Below, piece by piece: positions 53,930-62,865 of a stretch of DNA of 64,000 nt. The DNA lies in the NCBI RefSeq assembly GCF_019297855.1, contig NZ_CP079194.1:2591501-2655500 (forward strand), written 5' to 3'. Within the stretch, counting starts at the first letter, position 1; each line of letters opens with the position of its first letter. The DNA is from Gymnodinialimonas ceratoperidinii. Lineage in GTDB: Bacteria; Pseudomonadota; Alphaproteobacteria; Rhodobacterales; Rhodobacteraceae. The notes under the pieces were generated by a model. The model did not search any database and was not told where the DNA came from. It was given only the letters and a program-made list of their open reading frames with translations. Position numbers and translations under genes: made by a program.

Positions 53930-54847
53930 TTATTCGATGCCGAGAGCCGCGCGCGCGGACTCGAGCGCCGAGCCCAGAAGTTCGGGGTTGTCGCGGGCCT
54001 GCTCCAGAGCCGTGGTGACGGCAAGGCGGACCGGCGCGGAGATATCGGCGTTCTCGACGGCCTCCAGCGCGGCATCGGCGTCGAAACCATCGATGGAGAA
54101 GAGATCCGCCAGACCGGCGGCGTCGACGGCCTCGGAAGCGGCCTCGGATGCATCGGCGGCGGCCTGCGTGGCGTCAGCGGCGGCTTCGGTCGCAGCGTCG
54201 GCGGCTTCGGTCGCGGCCTCGGACGCAGCCTCTGCGGCACCTTCGATGGTCTCCTCGGCAGCCTCTTCCGCGGCCTCGGTTGCAACGTCGGCGGCGTCCT
54301 GAGCGGCAGCGGCAGCGGCTTCGGCTTCTTCCGCCGCGGCGGCAGCGGCCTCTGCTTCGGCAGCAACATCCGCTTCAGCGGCAACCTCTGCTTCAGCGGC
54401 AGCTTCGGTCTCACCGGTGGCCTCTGCGTCGGCTTCCTCTTCGGCAGCCACTTCCTCTTCGCCAGCCGCTTCCTCTTCAGCGCCAGCTTCCGCTTCGGCA
54501 GCAGCTTCCGCTTCGGCGGCAGCTTCCGCTTCGGCGGCGGCTTCCGCAACAGCGGCGGCCTCAGCAGCGGCGGCGGCTTCCGCCGCTTCAGCTTCCGCTT
54601 CGGCGGCCGCTTCTTCCGCGGCAGCGGCGGCGGCGGCGGCAGCTTCGGCTTCCGCTTCGGCGGCAGCGGCCTCGGCTGCGGCTGCCGCTTCTGCAGCCGC
54701 TTCCTCGGCGTCGGTCGTCACATCCTCGACGGCGCCCTCAACGGCCTCGCCGGCGGCATCGACGGCAGGCACGTCGTCCTGGATCAAATAATAGCCGCCC
54801 ACTCCGAGGGCTGCGAGAATAACAATGATAATAAGAGCACGGCTCAT
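53930..54847 (-). CDS. Membrane-anchored Ala/Glu-rich protein
   Basis: 305 residues from ATG 54847. One N-terminal membrane helix (about 4-23) and then some 210 residues that are nearly all Ala and Glu with occasional Val, Thr, Asp and Gln, expected to form a long negatively charged helix or coiled coil. The last ~70 residues are more ordinary ([24 protein letters not shown]..., then [16 protein letters not shown]). I do not recognise the family. A stalk-like periplasmic spacer is a reasonable guess. It is divergent from infC. Confidence 0.75.
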   Translation of the reverse strand: MSRALIIIVILAALGVGGYYLIQDDVPAVDAAGEAVEGAVEDVTTDAEEAAAEAAAAAEAAAAEAEAEAAAAAAAAAEEAAAEAEAEAAEAAAAAEAAAVAEAAAEAEAAAEAEAAAEAEAGAEEEAAGEEEVAAEEEADAEATGETEAAAEAEVAAEADVAAEAEAAAAAAEEAEAAAAAAQDAADVATEAAEEAAEETIEGAAEAASEAATEAADAATEAAADATQAAADASEAASEAVDAAGLADLFSIDGFDADAALEAVENADISAPVRLAVTTALEQARDNPELLGSALESARAALGIE

Positions 54848-54968
54848 GTCAGGTCCCCACTGGGTCAATAGAAATCAACGCCTTGCGCTTACCCCGCGGT
54901 CCCGGCCCGCGCAATGGCGCAAATTCCCGCACAATCGACGCAAACACCCGATCCCGCCGTTATCCACC

Positions 54969-54997
54969 TTGAAGAACAGGGGGGAGAGCGATACATT
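54969..54997 (+). promoter_or_regulatory. Candidate sigma70-type promoter of infC
   Basis: TTGAAG (54969-54974), 17-base spacer, TACATT (54992-54997). Transcription would begin near 55005, leaving a leader of about 30 bases that contains AAAGGA. Confidence 0.45.
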
Positions 54998-55020
54998 TAG
55001 CTATCGAAATGAAGGCTACA

Positions 55021-55037
55021 AAAGGACAAACGCCATA
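55021..55037 (+). promoter_or_regulatory. infC ribosome binding site and AUA initiation codon
   Basis: AAAGGA at 55021-55026, an 8-base spacer, then ATA at 55035-55037. This decides the start because the spacing is ideal and the conserved IF-3 N-terminus follows directly. Confidence 0.7.
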
Positions 55038-55583
55038 GCCCGCAGACCCCATAACGCGCCGCCGCAACGAGATACCGGCCCGCGCGTAAATGACCGTATC
55101 CGTTCTGAATCCGTGCGCCTGATTGGTGCAGAGGGTGAAAACCTCGGTGTCGTGACACCCGCTCGCGCCATGGATCTGGCCGCCGAAGCGGATCTGGACC
55201 TCGTTGAAATCTCGCCGAACGCCGATCCGCCCGTGTGCAAGATCATGGACTTCGGCAAGTTCAAATACGAGACCCAGAAGCGCGAAGCCGAAGCTCGGAA
55301 GAAGCAAAAGACCATCGATATCAAGGAAGTGAAGATGCGTCCGGGTACGGACGATCACGACTTCATGCGCAAGGTCAACGATGCGGTCAAGTTCCTCGAG
55401 AACGGCGACAAGGTGAAAGTCACCCTGCGCTTCCGAGGTCGCGAAATGGCCCACCAGAACCTCGGCCGCGAGATGCTGGAAAAGGTTGTCGAGAACATCG
55501 AAGGCATCGGCAAGATCGAATCCATGCCCCGCATGGAAGGCCGCCAGATGGTGATGATGATCAACCCGGTGAAGACCAACTGA
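55035..55583 (+). CDS. infC: Translation initiation factor IF-3 with an AUA start
   Basis: 182 residues. IF-3 binds the 30S subunit and rejects non-initiator tRNA and non-standard start codons. The N-domain (about 15-80) has GPRVNDRIR and [24 protein letters not shown]; after the lysine-rich linker the C-domain has [16 protein letters not shown] and MEGRQMVMM. The conserved protein begins (Ile/Met)ARRPHNAPP. The codon there is ATA at 55035, 8 bases after AAAGGA, with no in-frame ATG, GTG or TTG nearby. The ATG at 55009 is out of frame. Enterobacterial infC uses AUU for autoregulation; AUA would do the same job here. Confidence 0.92.
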   Translation: MARRPHNAPPQRDTGPRVNDRIRSESVRLIGAEGENLGVVTPARAMDLAAEADLDLVEISPNADPPVCKIMDFGKFKYETQKREAEARKKQKTIDIKEVKMRPGTDDHDFMRKVNDAVKFLENGDKVKVTLRFRGREMAHQNLGREMLEKVVENIEGIGKIESMPRMEGRQMVMMINPVKTN

Positions 55584-55610
55584 TCCGCGCCTGACCCGCA
55601 CAGAATTCAG

Positions 55611-55645
55611 AAAGGCGCGTCCCGATGGGGCGCGCCTTTTCTTTT
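55611..55645 (+). terminator. Rho-independent terminator of infC
   Basis: GGCGCG T CCC (55614-55623) pairs with GGG G CGCGCC (55627-55636) around GAT, followed by TTTTCTTTT. Confidence 0.88.
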
Positions 55646-55705
55646 CTCTCGCTCAAAGCCGAGCGGCGCGCGGGCACGTTTCACACGTGCCGCGTGCCGT
55701 GCCAG

Positions 55706-56488
55706 TCACGCTGCCGCGGACACAGCCCGTCCGGTCAACACCTTGATCAGATGCGCGCGGTATTCTGCACTCCCGTGCAAATCCGCGATCATGTCGCCCG
55801 CCGGTACACCGAGGCTCTCGACCGCCGAAGCCGAGAAGTCCCGGTTCAGGGCGTCTTCGGCTTCCGTCCAGCGAAACACCCCGTCAGACGACGCGCCGGT
55901 CACCGCCACGCGCACGCCCTCGGCGAATTTCGCCACGAAGACCCCCACCAGCGCAAAGCGCGAGGCGGGTTGCACGAACTTCTGGTAGTTCGACGCCTCG
56001 GGCACCGGGAAGCGCACTTCCGTGATGATCTCGCCATCCTCCAACGCGGTCTCGAACATGCCCTTGAAGTAATCATCCGCCGCAATCTCGCGCTTGTCGG
56101 TGACGATCGTCGCGCCCGAGGCCAGCGCCGCGGCGGGGTAGCAGGCGGAGGGGTCGTTGTTGGCGAGCGAACCACCGATCGTCCCGCGGTTGCGCACCGC
56201 CGGATCCCCGATCCGCGCCGCGAGCGAGGATAGCCCCGGATAGCTGCCGTCCGCCGCGACCGCGCCATGGGTCGTGGCCCCGCCGATGCAGAGCTTGCCG
56301 CCCTCGTGGCGGATCCCGATCATCTCGGAAATGCCGTTCAGGCTGACAAGGGTCTCCATCTGCGCCAGCCGCGCCTTCATGGTGGGGAGCAGCGTCTGCC
56401 CCCCACCCAGCGCCTGCGCCTCCTCCTGCGCGAGCGCTGATACCGCCTCGGCCACGGTGCCGGGTTTCACGAACTCGAAATTATACAT
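55706..56488 (-). CDS. CoxM-type FAD-binding subunit of a molybdenum hydroxylase
   Basis: 260 residues from ATG 56488 (AGGAG 6 bases upstream). FAD-binding domain of the CO dehydrogenase medium-subunit family: ALGGGQTLLPTMKARLA and the IGGATTHGAVA and RNRGTIGGSLANNDPSACYPAA motifs that hold FAD. The C-terminal CO_deh_flav_C domain starts near residue 180. It passes electrons from the CoxL and CoxS partners encoded upstream to an acceptor. Last gene of the minus-strand CoxS-L-M series; a repeat copy separates it from CoxL. Confidence 0.93.
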   Translation of the reverse strand: MYNFEFVKPGTVAEAVSALAQEEAQALGGGQTLLPTMKARLAQMETLVSLNGISEMIGIRHEGGKLCIGGATTHGAVAADGSYPGLSSLAARIGDPAVRNRGTIGGSLANNDPSACYPAAALASGATIVTDKREIAADDYFKGMFETALEDGEIITEVRFPVPEASNYQKFVQPASRFALVGVFVAKFAEGVRVAVTGASSDGVFRWTEAEDALNRDFSASAVESLGVPAGDMIADLHGSAEYRAHLIKVLTGRAVSAAA

Positions 56489-56517
56489 TTCGTCTCCTTT
56501 CGGAACGCGCGCGCGCT

Positions 56518-56547
56518 CCTTCATCTTGGCAAATACAACTCAATCCC
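56518..56547 (+). repeat. Mosaic intergenic repeat, copy 6 (tail only)
   Basis: 30-base tail beginning CCTTCATCTTGGCA and ending CTCAATCCC, one mismatch against copy 4 (33010). It sits in the 91-base gap between the CoxL and CoxM genes, i.e. inside an operon, and has no hairpin. Confidence 0.75.
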
Positions 56548-56579
56548 GACGCCGAACCTTGCTCCGACGCCGGCTCAAT

Positions 56580-58946
56580 TCATCCCTGCATCGCGGCCCA
56601 GACCCGGCCCGGCGTCAGCGGCATATCGATATGGGTCACATGGCTGTGCCCGCCGCGTTGCAACGCATCCACCACCGCGTTCACGATAGAGGGCGGAGAG
56701 CCGATCGCCCCCGCCTCGCCGCAGCCCTTCACCCCGAGCGGGTTGTGGGTGCACGGCGTCTGGCTGGAGTGATCCACCTGGAACATCGGCAGATCGTCGG
56801 CCCTCGGCATGGTGTAATCCATGTAGGAGGCGCTCAAGAGCTGGCCGTTCTCGTCATAGGTGACATTCTCCAACAGCGCCTGTCCGATGCCTTGGGCCAG
56901 ACCGCCATGGACTTGGCCCTCGACGATCATCGGGTTGATGACATTGCCGAAGTCATCCGCTGCGGCGAAAGAGCAGACCGTCACCTTGCCGGTCTCGGGG
57001 TCGACCTCCACCTCGCAGGCATAGGCGCCGGCGGGATAGGTGAAGTTGTTCGGATCGTAGAAGGCGGTCTCTTCCAGCCCCGGTTCGATCTCTTCCAGCG
57101 GGTAGTTATGGGGCACGTAGGCGGCAAGCGTCACGTCCCCCCAGGCCACCGACTTGTCGGTCCCAGCGACGCTGAAGGCACCGTCCTTGAGCTCGATATC
57201 CCCCTCGCCCGCTTCCAGCAGGTGCGCGGCGATCTTCTTGGCCTTGGCGATGATTTTCTCGGTCGCCCGCACCATGGCCGAGCCGCCGACAGCCAGCGAG
57301 CGCGAGCCGTAGGTGCCCATGCCCATCGGCGTATTGGCGGTATCGCCGTGGACGATCTCCACCTGGTCCTCGGGAATGCCGATCATGTCGGCCACCACCT
57401 GGGCGAAAGAGGTCTCGTGCCCCTGCCCATGGCTGTGCGAGCCGGTCATCACCACGAGGCCGCCGGTCGCATTCACCCGCACCGTGGCACTCTCGTAGAG
57501 GCCAGCCCGCGCGCCCAACTGCCCCACCAGTGCCGAGGGCGCGATGCCGCAAGCCTCGATGTAGCAGTTCACGCCGAGCCCGCGCAGCTTGCCGTTGCGC
57601 TCCGATTCCGCGCGCCGCGCCTCGAAGCCGTCACGGTCGATCATTTCCAGGAGCTTCGACATCGTGCCTTCGTAATCGCCGGTGTCGTATTCCACCGCCA
57701 CCGGGGTGGCATAGGGGAACTCGGTGATGAAGTTCTGCCGCCGCAGCTCGATCGGGTCGACGCCCAACTCCCGCGCCGCCTTGTCGATGACGCGCTCCAA
57801 TTGGTACGTCGCCTCGGGCCGCCCGGCGCCGCGGTAGGCGTCCACCGGCACGGTGTTGGTGAAGACTGCCTTCACGTTCACGTAGATATTCGGCGTCTTG
57901 TAGTTGCCCGCCATCAACGTGCCATGCAGCCAGGTCGGCACCGAAGGCGCGAAGGTCGAAAGGTAGGCGCCCATGTTGGCGTAGGTGTCGGTGCGGATCG
58001 CGGTGAAATTGTTCTCCGCGTCCAGCGCCAGTTCGATCTTGGTGACGTGGTCACGGCCGTGGGCGTCGGTGATGAACGCCTCGGACCGCGATGAGGTCCA
58101 TTTCACCGGACGCCGGCAGGCCTTGGCGGCGAAGGTGCAGAAGGCCTCTTCAACGTAATGGAAGATCTTCGAGCCGAAGCCGCCGCCCACGTCGGGCGCC
58201 ACGACCCGCAGCTTGTGCTCGGGGATGCCGAGCACGAATGCGCCCATCAGCAGCCGGATCACATGGGGGTTCTGCGAGGTGGTGTAGAGCGTGCTGTCAT
58301 CGGTGCCGGTATTGTAGTCACCGACCGCCACGCGCGGCTCCATCGGGTTCGGGCTGAGGCGGTTGTTGACCAGCTCCAGCGTCGTGACATGGGCCGCGGC
58401 CTCGAAGGCCGCGTCGACCGCGGGCTTGTTCTCCTCCACGAAGCCCCAGTCGTAGCAGAGGTTCGAGCTCAGGTCGTCGTGCACCTTGGGCGCGCCGTCC
58501 TTCACCGCCTCTTTCATGTCGATAACGGCCGGAAGCTCCTCGATATCGACCTCGATCGCCTCGGCGGCGTTGCGCGCCTGCTCGGGCGTCTCAGCCACCA
58601 CGGCAGCAATCGCGTCACCCACGTAGCGCACTTTGCCCTGGGCCAGCACCGGATGCGCCGGCTCCTGCATCGGCTCGCCGTGCTTGTCGGTCACCTGCCA
58701 GCCGCAGGGCACGCCGCCTACGCCTTCGAAATCGGCGCCGGTGAAGATCCGCACCACGCCCGGCATCGCCGCCGCCGCCGAGGTATCCACGCCGTTGAGC
58801 ACACCATGCGCCACGTCCGAGCGCAGGAAATGCACATAGGCCTGTCCATGAAGGTTGATATCGTCGGTATAGCGCCCCTGTCCGGTCAGAAACCGAATAT
58901 CCTCGCGCCGCTTTGAACTCGCACCGATGCCGTGATCCTTGGGCAT
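56580..58946 (-). CDS. CoxL-type molybdopterin-binding subunit, form II
   Basis: 788 residues, the catalytic large subunit of the xanthine oxidase family. The active-site loop reads AYRGAGR (370-376), the form II version; true aerobic CO dehydrogenases carry AYRCSFR with the copper-binding cysteine. Pterin-binding elements such as GGGFGSK and the late [21 protein letters not shown] are in place, including the Glu of the GEAG segment that acts as general base. The substrate is unknown; aldehydes, N-heterocycles or similar compounds are typical. Transcribed with the CoxS and CoxM subunits. Confidence 0.94.
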   Translation of the reverse strand: MPKDHGIGASSKRREDIRFLTGQGRYTDDINLHGQAYVHFLRSDVAHGVLNGVDTSAAAAMPGVVRIFTGADFEGVGGVPCGWQVTDKHGEPMQEPAHPVLAQGKVRYVGDAIAAVVAETPEQARNAAEAIEVDIEELPAVIDMKEAVKDGAPKVHDDLSSNLCYDWGFVEENKPAVDAAFEAAAHVTTLELVNNRLSPNPMEPRVAVGDYNTGTDDSTLYTTSQNPHVIRLLMGAFVLGIPEHKLRVVAPDVGGGFGSKIFHYVEEAFCTFAAKACRRPVKWTSSRSEAFITDAHGRDHVTKIELALDAENNFTAIRTDTYANMGAYLSTFAPSVPTWLHGTLMAGNYKTPNIYVNVKAVFTNTVPVDAYRGAGRPEATYQLERVIDKAARELGVDPIELRRQNFITEFPYATPVAVEYDTGDYEGTMSKLLEMIDRDGFEARRAESERNGKLRGLGVNCYIEACGIAPSALVGQLGARAGLYESATVRVNATGGLVVMTGSHSHGQGHETSFAQVVADMIGIPEDQVEIVHGDTANTPMGMGTYGSRSLAVGGSAMVRATEKIIAKAKKIAAHLLEAGEGDIELKDGAFSVAGTDKSVAWGDVTLAAYVPHNYPLEEIEPGLEETAFYDPNNFTYPAGAYACEVEVDPETGKVTVCSFAAADDFGNVINPMIVEGQVHGGLAQGIGQALLENVTYDENGQLLSASYMDYTMPRADDLPMFQVDHSSQTPCTHNPLGVKGCGEAGAIGSPPSIVNAVVDALQRGGHSHVTHIDMPLTPGRVWAAMQG

Positions 58947-59079
58947 GTCACTTCTCCCTGTTTCTCAAGCCCCGCCGCTCACCACCATGGGGAGCCGGTC
59001 CGGGATGACAGGGCCTCCCGCCCCGTCCGATATCCTGATATGCGCCGTCATTGCTGCCCTCCTAGGCACGGCGCATGGG

Positions 59080-59565
59080 TCACTCCGCCGCGACGGCTGC
59101 CACCTCCTGGCCAGAGGCCGCCATGATGGCTTTCACGATGTTGTGGTACCCCGTACAGCGGCAGATGTTGCCTTCGAGGTATTCGCGCACCTCGGTTTCC
59201 GTGGGTTTCGGATTGTCTTTCAGCAGCGCCGCCGCCGACATCACCATGCCCGCCGTGCAGAACCCGCATTGCAGTCCATGGTGGTCCTGGAACGCCTGCT
59301 GGATCACCCCCAGTGAGCCATCGTCGTTCGCCATGCCCTCGATCGTGCCGACCTCGGCGCCATCCACGTCCAGCGCAAGCGTCGTGCAGCTCTTCACCGC
59401 CTCGCCATTCACGTGGACCACGCAGGCCCCGCATTGACTGGTGTCACACCCCACATGGGTGCCCGTCATGCGCTGCCCCTCGCGCAGAAACTCGCTCAGC
59501 AGCGTCCGGCCCTCAACGTCCCCGGAAACGGACTTGCCGTTCACCGTCATCGTTACCTGGGTCAT
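59080..59565 (-). CDS. CoxS-type [2Fe-2S] subunit of a molybdenum hydroxylase
   Basis: 161 residues from ATG 59565 (GGGAGG 7 bases upstream). The plant-type [2Fe-2S] domain has [14 protein letters not shown]. The second, all-helical [2Fe-2S] domain has [17 protein letters not shown] and [14 protein letters not shown]. It relays electrons from the molybdenum centre to FAD. A perfect dyad lies about 100 bases upstream of the start, so this is probably the first gene of the CoxSLM transcript. Confidence 0.95.
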   Translation of the reverse strand: MTQVTMTVNGKSVSGDVEGRTLLSEFLREGQRMTGTHVGCDTSQCGACVVHVNGEAVKSCTTLALDVDGAEVGTIEGMANDDGSLGVIQQAFQDHHGLQCGFCTAGMVMSAAALLKDNPKPTETEVREYLEGNICRCTGYHNIVKAIMAASGQEVAAVAAE

Positions 59566-59663
59566 GAATTCCTCCCTTGGTGATTTTCTCCATCCAAGCA
59601 CGAATTCGAAGATTAACAAACCCTAAGTTTCGCCCCGCGCCCGCGCTTTACACAGGTAGCGCC

Positions 59664-59681
59664 ATGCTGCACTTGCAGCAT
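59664..59681. promoter_or_regulatory. Perfect 7-bp dyad upstream of the CoxS gene
   Basis: ATGCTGC, a 4-base ACTT centre, GCAGCAT. The inner TGC...GCA arrangement resembles LysR-type or GntR-type operators. It lies 99 bases before the CoxS start in the 156-base XdhC-CoxS gap, where transcription of CoxSLM should begin. Confidence 0.5.
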
Positions 59682-59721
59682 TAATTCCAACCATTTCAGT
59701 AGGCTGCGCCGGAAGGCCCGC

Positions 59722-60675
59722 TTATCCCTGTCGCAAGACCTGCGTCACCTGCGCCATGATCGAGACGGCGATCTCTCCCGGCCCCCGTCCCCCGATCGCC
59801 AGCCCCACCGGTCCATGGATGCGCGAGATTTCAGCCTCCGAGAAACCCTCGGCCTCCAGCCGCGTCACCCTTTTGGCATGGGTCCGGGTGGAGCCGAGAC
59901 AGCCGAGGTAGAACACCTCCGAGCGCAGCGCCCGCGCAATGGCGGGATCGTCGAGCTTCGGGTCGTGGGTCAGCGTCACGACACAAGTGCGCGCATCGAG
60001 CCCCAGAGCATCCAGCGCCGCGTCCGGCCAATCGTCCACGATCGTCTCGCCGGGAAACCGCGCCGCGGCCCCGAACGCTGGCCTGGGGTCGACGATCACC
60101 GGATCGTATCCCGCCAGCCGCGCCATGGGCACCAAGGCCTGGGCGATATGCACAGCACCCACGACGATCATGCGCAGGGGCGGGTTGTGGATGTGCACGA
60201 AGACATCCCCCTCCATCCCCGACTGATCCGTGCGAAAGCGCGCCGCGTGACCCTCACGTTCCACCGCGCGCGCGCCAGTCTCCATATTCACACAGTAAGC
60301 GACAGGGAGGCGCTGCGCCCGCGCCTCGACCAGTTGCGTGAGGTACTCTTCCATCGCCGCGACCGGCTCCAGCCAGACCTTGATGCGCCCTCCACACGCG
60401 AGCCCGACCGCGAAGGCCTCCTCGTCCGAGACGCCGAACTCGAGCATCCGCCCATCCCCCGAGCTGATCATCTCCATCGCCTCGACGACAACCGAGCCCT
60501 CCACGCAGCCCCCCGAGACAGAGCCCGCCATCTCGCCATCACCCGACACGGCCAGCTGAGCCCCCACCCCGCGCGGCGCGGAACCCCAGGTCTCCACGAC
60601 CGTCGCAAGGACCGCGCTGCGCCCCTCCCGATGCCACGCCAATGCCACTTCCGGCACGCGCTCCAAGTCTGCCAT
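59722..60675 (-). CDS. XdhC/CoxI family molybdenum-cofactor maturation protein
   Basis: 317 residues. The N-terminal XdhC domain (about 1-70) contains ATVVETWGSAPRGVGAQLAV and AGSVSGGCVEGSVV. The C-terminal Rossmann-like domain (from about 170) has RMIVVGAVHIAQALVPMARLAGYDPVIVDPR and TLTHDPKLDDPAI. Family members bind and sulfurate or deliver the molybdenum cofactor to xanthine-oxidase-type enzymes, here the CoxSLM enzyme just downstream. The normal GNG/GAGHVA glycine loop reads VVGAVHIA. Confidence 0.92.
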   Translation of the reverse strand: MADLERVPEVALAWHREGRSAVLATVVETWGSAPRGVGAQLAVSGDGEMAGSVSGGCVEGSVVVEAMEMISSGDGRMLEFGVSDEEAFAVGLACGGRIKVWLEPVAAMEEYLTQLVEARAQRLPVAYCVNMETGARAVEREGHAARFRTDQSGMEGDVFVHIHNPPLRMIVVGAVHIAQALVPMARLAGYDPVIVDPRPAFGAAARFPGETIVDDWPDAALDALGLDARTCVVTLTHDPKLDDPAIARALRSEVFYLGCLGSTRTHAKRVTRLEAEGFSEAEISRIHGPVGLAIGGRGPGEIAVSIMAQVTQVLRQG

Positions 60676-60729
60676 GAGATCGCCTCCTCCCGCTCAGCCT
60701 AACGCCGCCCCGCGCCGGCACAACCCGCT

Positions 60730-60775
60730 CCTTCATCTTGGCCTTACAACTCCGGGGTTTGGGGCAGAGCCCCAA
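60730..60775 (+). repeat. Mosaic intergenic repeat, copy 7
   Basis: Tail 60730-60757 beginning CCTTCATCTTGGCC (one mismatch against copy 1) followed by hairpin TTGGGGC/AGA/GCCCCAA (60759-60775). It sits between the XdhC start and the OmpA-like gene's terminator. Confidence 0.8.
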
Positions 60776-60805
60776 GTCGACCCGCGCCACATAGCACCCC
60801 ACGTA

Positions 60806-60836
60806 GAAAAACACCCCGGCGTCTCCGCCGGGGTGT
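60806..60836 (-). terminator. Rho-independent terminator of the OmpA-like gene
   Basis: Perfect 11-bp stem (60811-60821 with 60826-60836), 4-base loop, then TTTTTC on the minus strand, 32 bases after the stop. Confidence 0.95.
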
Positions 60837-60867
60837 CCTGTCTCTTGGTCGCATTCTTGCTACGGCG

Positions 60868-62769
60868 TCAGTTCGCTTGTGCCGTCTGCAGCAGCGGCGT
60901 CACGCGACGCACGACCACACGGCGGTTGGCACGCTCGGCATCGAGCGTCTGAACCCGAAGGTCCGTCTCGCCATAGCCTTGCAGGACCATGTTCGCAGCC
61001 GGGACGTTGAACAGCTCCGACAGGGCCAGTGCAACGCTTTCCGCGCGGCGGTCCGAGAGCGTCAGGTTGTAGGCCGCAGAGCCTACCGCATCCGTGTGAC
61101 CTTCGATCAGGAAGACTTCACTCGGGTCTTCCTCGATCAGCTCAGCCATCAACTGGCCCAATTCCAGAAGCTCTTCCGCTTCCGTGGACCGCACGGCAGC
61201 CGAACCGGTTTCGAAGTTGATGTTGTCCACCTCGATGGCCGGGGCAAGGTAGCGCACCCGGTCGATCTCGCGGACCTGTGCGAGGGAGAAGCCGCGGTCC
61301 ACGACTGTGGCGTCCTGCAGGGCGGCCCGCAGAGCGGTAACATCGGTTTGCTCAAGGGTCACGTTGGCGGCCGGAGCGGGCTCGGGCAGCGTCTCGACGT
61401 TGACCGCCGCGAAGGACCGCGTGTCGTCGAAGAGCACGATCTCACGACCGTCCGTGCCGATGATGGAGCGGCGCAGCACACGCATCTGGGGCGACTGGAT
61501 CGTCACGATCCGGCTGCCGTCAGGCTGCGTCACGATCGTACGGGTCGAGCCGTCCTCGAACCGCTGCGTCGTCACTTCGGAACCCGGCTGGCGCAAGATG
61601 ACATCATCATCACGCAGGACCTGCAGGTTGCCACTGGGATCACGCACCACGATCCGGTCAGGCGCGGTGGAGACGACCTCGCGGTCACCGTTCAGCAGTG
61701 CGCCCACGACGAGGCCACCGGCAGCACCCAGAAGCGCGGCCTGGAAGTTGGTCAGGCCATCGTCGTCGTCGTCCGAGGCCTCGGCGGAGGCTTCCGCAGA
61801 TGCTTCGGTACGCGGCTCTTCCTCAAAATCCTCGTCGGAACGACGGCTCGTGTCTTCGGTCACAACCTCGGTCGTTTCCTCGACGGCTTCACCGTCACCT
61901 TCAGCGGAGGCGGCCATGGTTTCCATCGGCTCACCGCTGGCCGCAGCCATGGCTGCGGCAGAGGGTTCTTCGGGCGTCTCGGGGTTCACGTCCTCTTCGG
62001 CCATGACCTCGGTCTCGCCTTCCGCGTCCGCCTCGGCGTCTGCGGTTTCCAGCTCTACACCGGATTGGGTTTCAGGCTCGGCATCCATCTCCAGTTCGAC
62101 ACCGCTCTGGGTGATCTCACCGGTCTCTGCCTCGGTACCCATGTCCGCGTCACCTTCAGCGGCAACAGCAGTTTCCGTTTCCATCTCGGTTTCGGCATCG
62201 CCTTCCAGCGCTGCTGCAACATCTGCTTCGGTTGCGGGCATCGCCTCTTCTGCTTCCGCAGCTTCGGTTTCGGCTTCCGCCTCAACGGCTTCTGCTTCCA
62301 CCTCTACAGCTTCCGCCTCAGCCGCTTCGGCCTCTGCTTCCGCCTCTACTTCCGCTTCCGCTTCTGCTTCCGACTCTACGGTTTCAGCTTCGGCTTCGAC
62401 GGTGGTCTCGACGGTTTCCGCAGTCTCTTCCACGGACTCCTCGACCGAGGTCACGGCTTCTTCGGTGGTTTCCATCACCTCTTCGGTGACTTCATCCGTC
62501 GCTTCCATGGTGTCCTCGACGGTGTCTTCCACGACATCGTCGGTGACGACATCCGTGTCTCCGCTGGCTTCTGCTTCAGCTTCGGCTTCCGCCTCGGCAT
62601 CGGCTTCCGCTTCAGCCTGGAACAGCAGGCATTCATCTTCGCTGAGATCCTCGGGGCACTCGATCAAGGGCATGTCGCTCTCTTGTTCCTGTGCCGTCAG
62701 CGGCACGGTGGGAACAATAAGGGAAAGGCTGGCAACAAGTGCGGTAGTAGTAGCTAGTGAACGGCGCAT
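60868..62769 (-). CDS. OmpA-family protein with a very long acidic linker
   Basis: 633 residues from ATG 62769 (GGAGGAC upstream). A signal peptide (1-31) is followed by a short Cys-containing segment (ECPEDLSEDECLLF). Then come some 280 residues of Glu, Ala, Val and Thr, many as AEAEAEA or VEETxE repeats. A glycine-rich hydrophobic stretch (LLGAAGGLVVGALLNG, near 345) may cross or touch a membrane. A repeat-like beta region (GNLQVLRDDDVIL, TTQRFEDGSTRTIV) leads to the C-terminal OmpA domain (about 520-625; LIEGHTDAVGSAAYN, LSDRRAES), which binds peptidoglycan. Probably a long tether across the periplasm. Confidence 0.9.
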   Translation of the reverse strand: MRRSLATTTALVASLSLIVPTVPLTAQEQESDMPLIECPEDLSEDECLLFQAEAEADAEAEAEAEAEASGDTDVVTDDVVEDTVEDTMEATDEVTEEVMETTEEAVTSVEESVEETAETVETTVEAEAETVESEAEAEAEVEAEAEAEAAEAEAVEVEAEAVEAEAETEAAEAEEAMPATEADVAAALEGDAETEMETETAVAAEGDADMGTEAETGEITQSGVELEMDAEPETQSGVELETADAEADAEGETEVMAEEDVNPETPEEPSAAAMAAASGEPMETMAASAEGDGEAVEETTEVVTEDTSRRSDEDFEEEPRTEASAEASAEASDDDDDGLTNFQAALLGAAGGLVVGALLNGDREVVSTAPDRIVVRDPSGNLQVLRDDDVILRQPGSEVTTQRFEDGSTRTIVTQPDGSRIVTIQSPQMRVLRRSIIGTDGREIVLFDDTRSFAAVNVETLPEPAPAANVTLEQTDVTALRAALQDATVVDRGFSLAQVREIDRVRYLAPAIEVDNINFETGSAAVRSTEAEELLELGQLMAELIEEDPSEVFLIEGHTDAVGSAAYNLTLSDRRAESVALALSELFNVPAANMVLQGYGETDLRVQTLDAERANRRVVVRRVTPLLQTAQAN

Positions 62770-62865
62770 AGCGTCCTCCAAGTGTTACGTTTCGAGCTAT
62801 CAACGCTTGCTGGAGGGCGATGTTCCAAGTGCCGGCAAATGGAAGCGATATTCCGCTGATGCGTC

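Noticed and set aside
54417..54791. Ser/Ala-rich and Arg/Pro-rich frames over the Ala/Glu gene
   Set aside because: The simple GC-repeat DNA is open in several frames; only the minus-strand frame has a start with a membrane helix and ends at a strong terminator.
56580..58946. Aerobic CO dehydrogenase assignment
   Set aside because: The active-site loop is AYRGAGR, not AYRCSFR; the cysteine that binds copper is missing.
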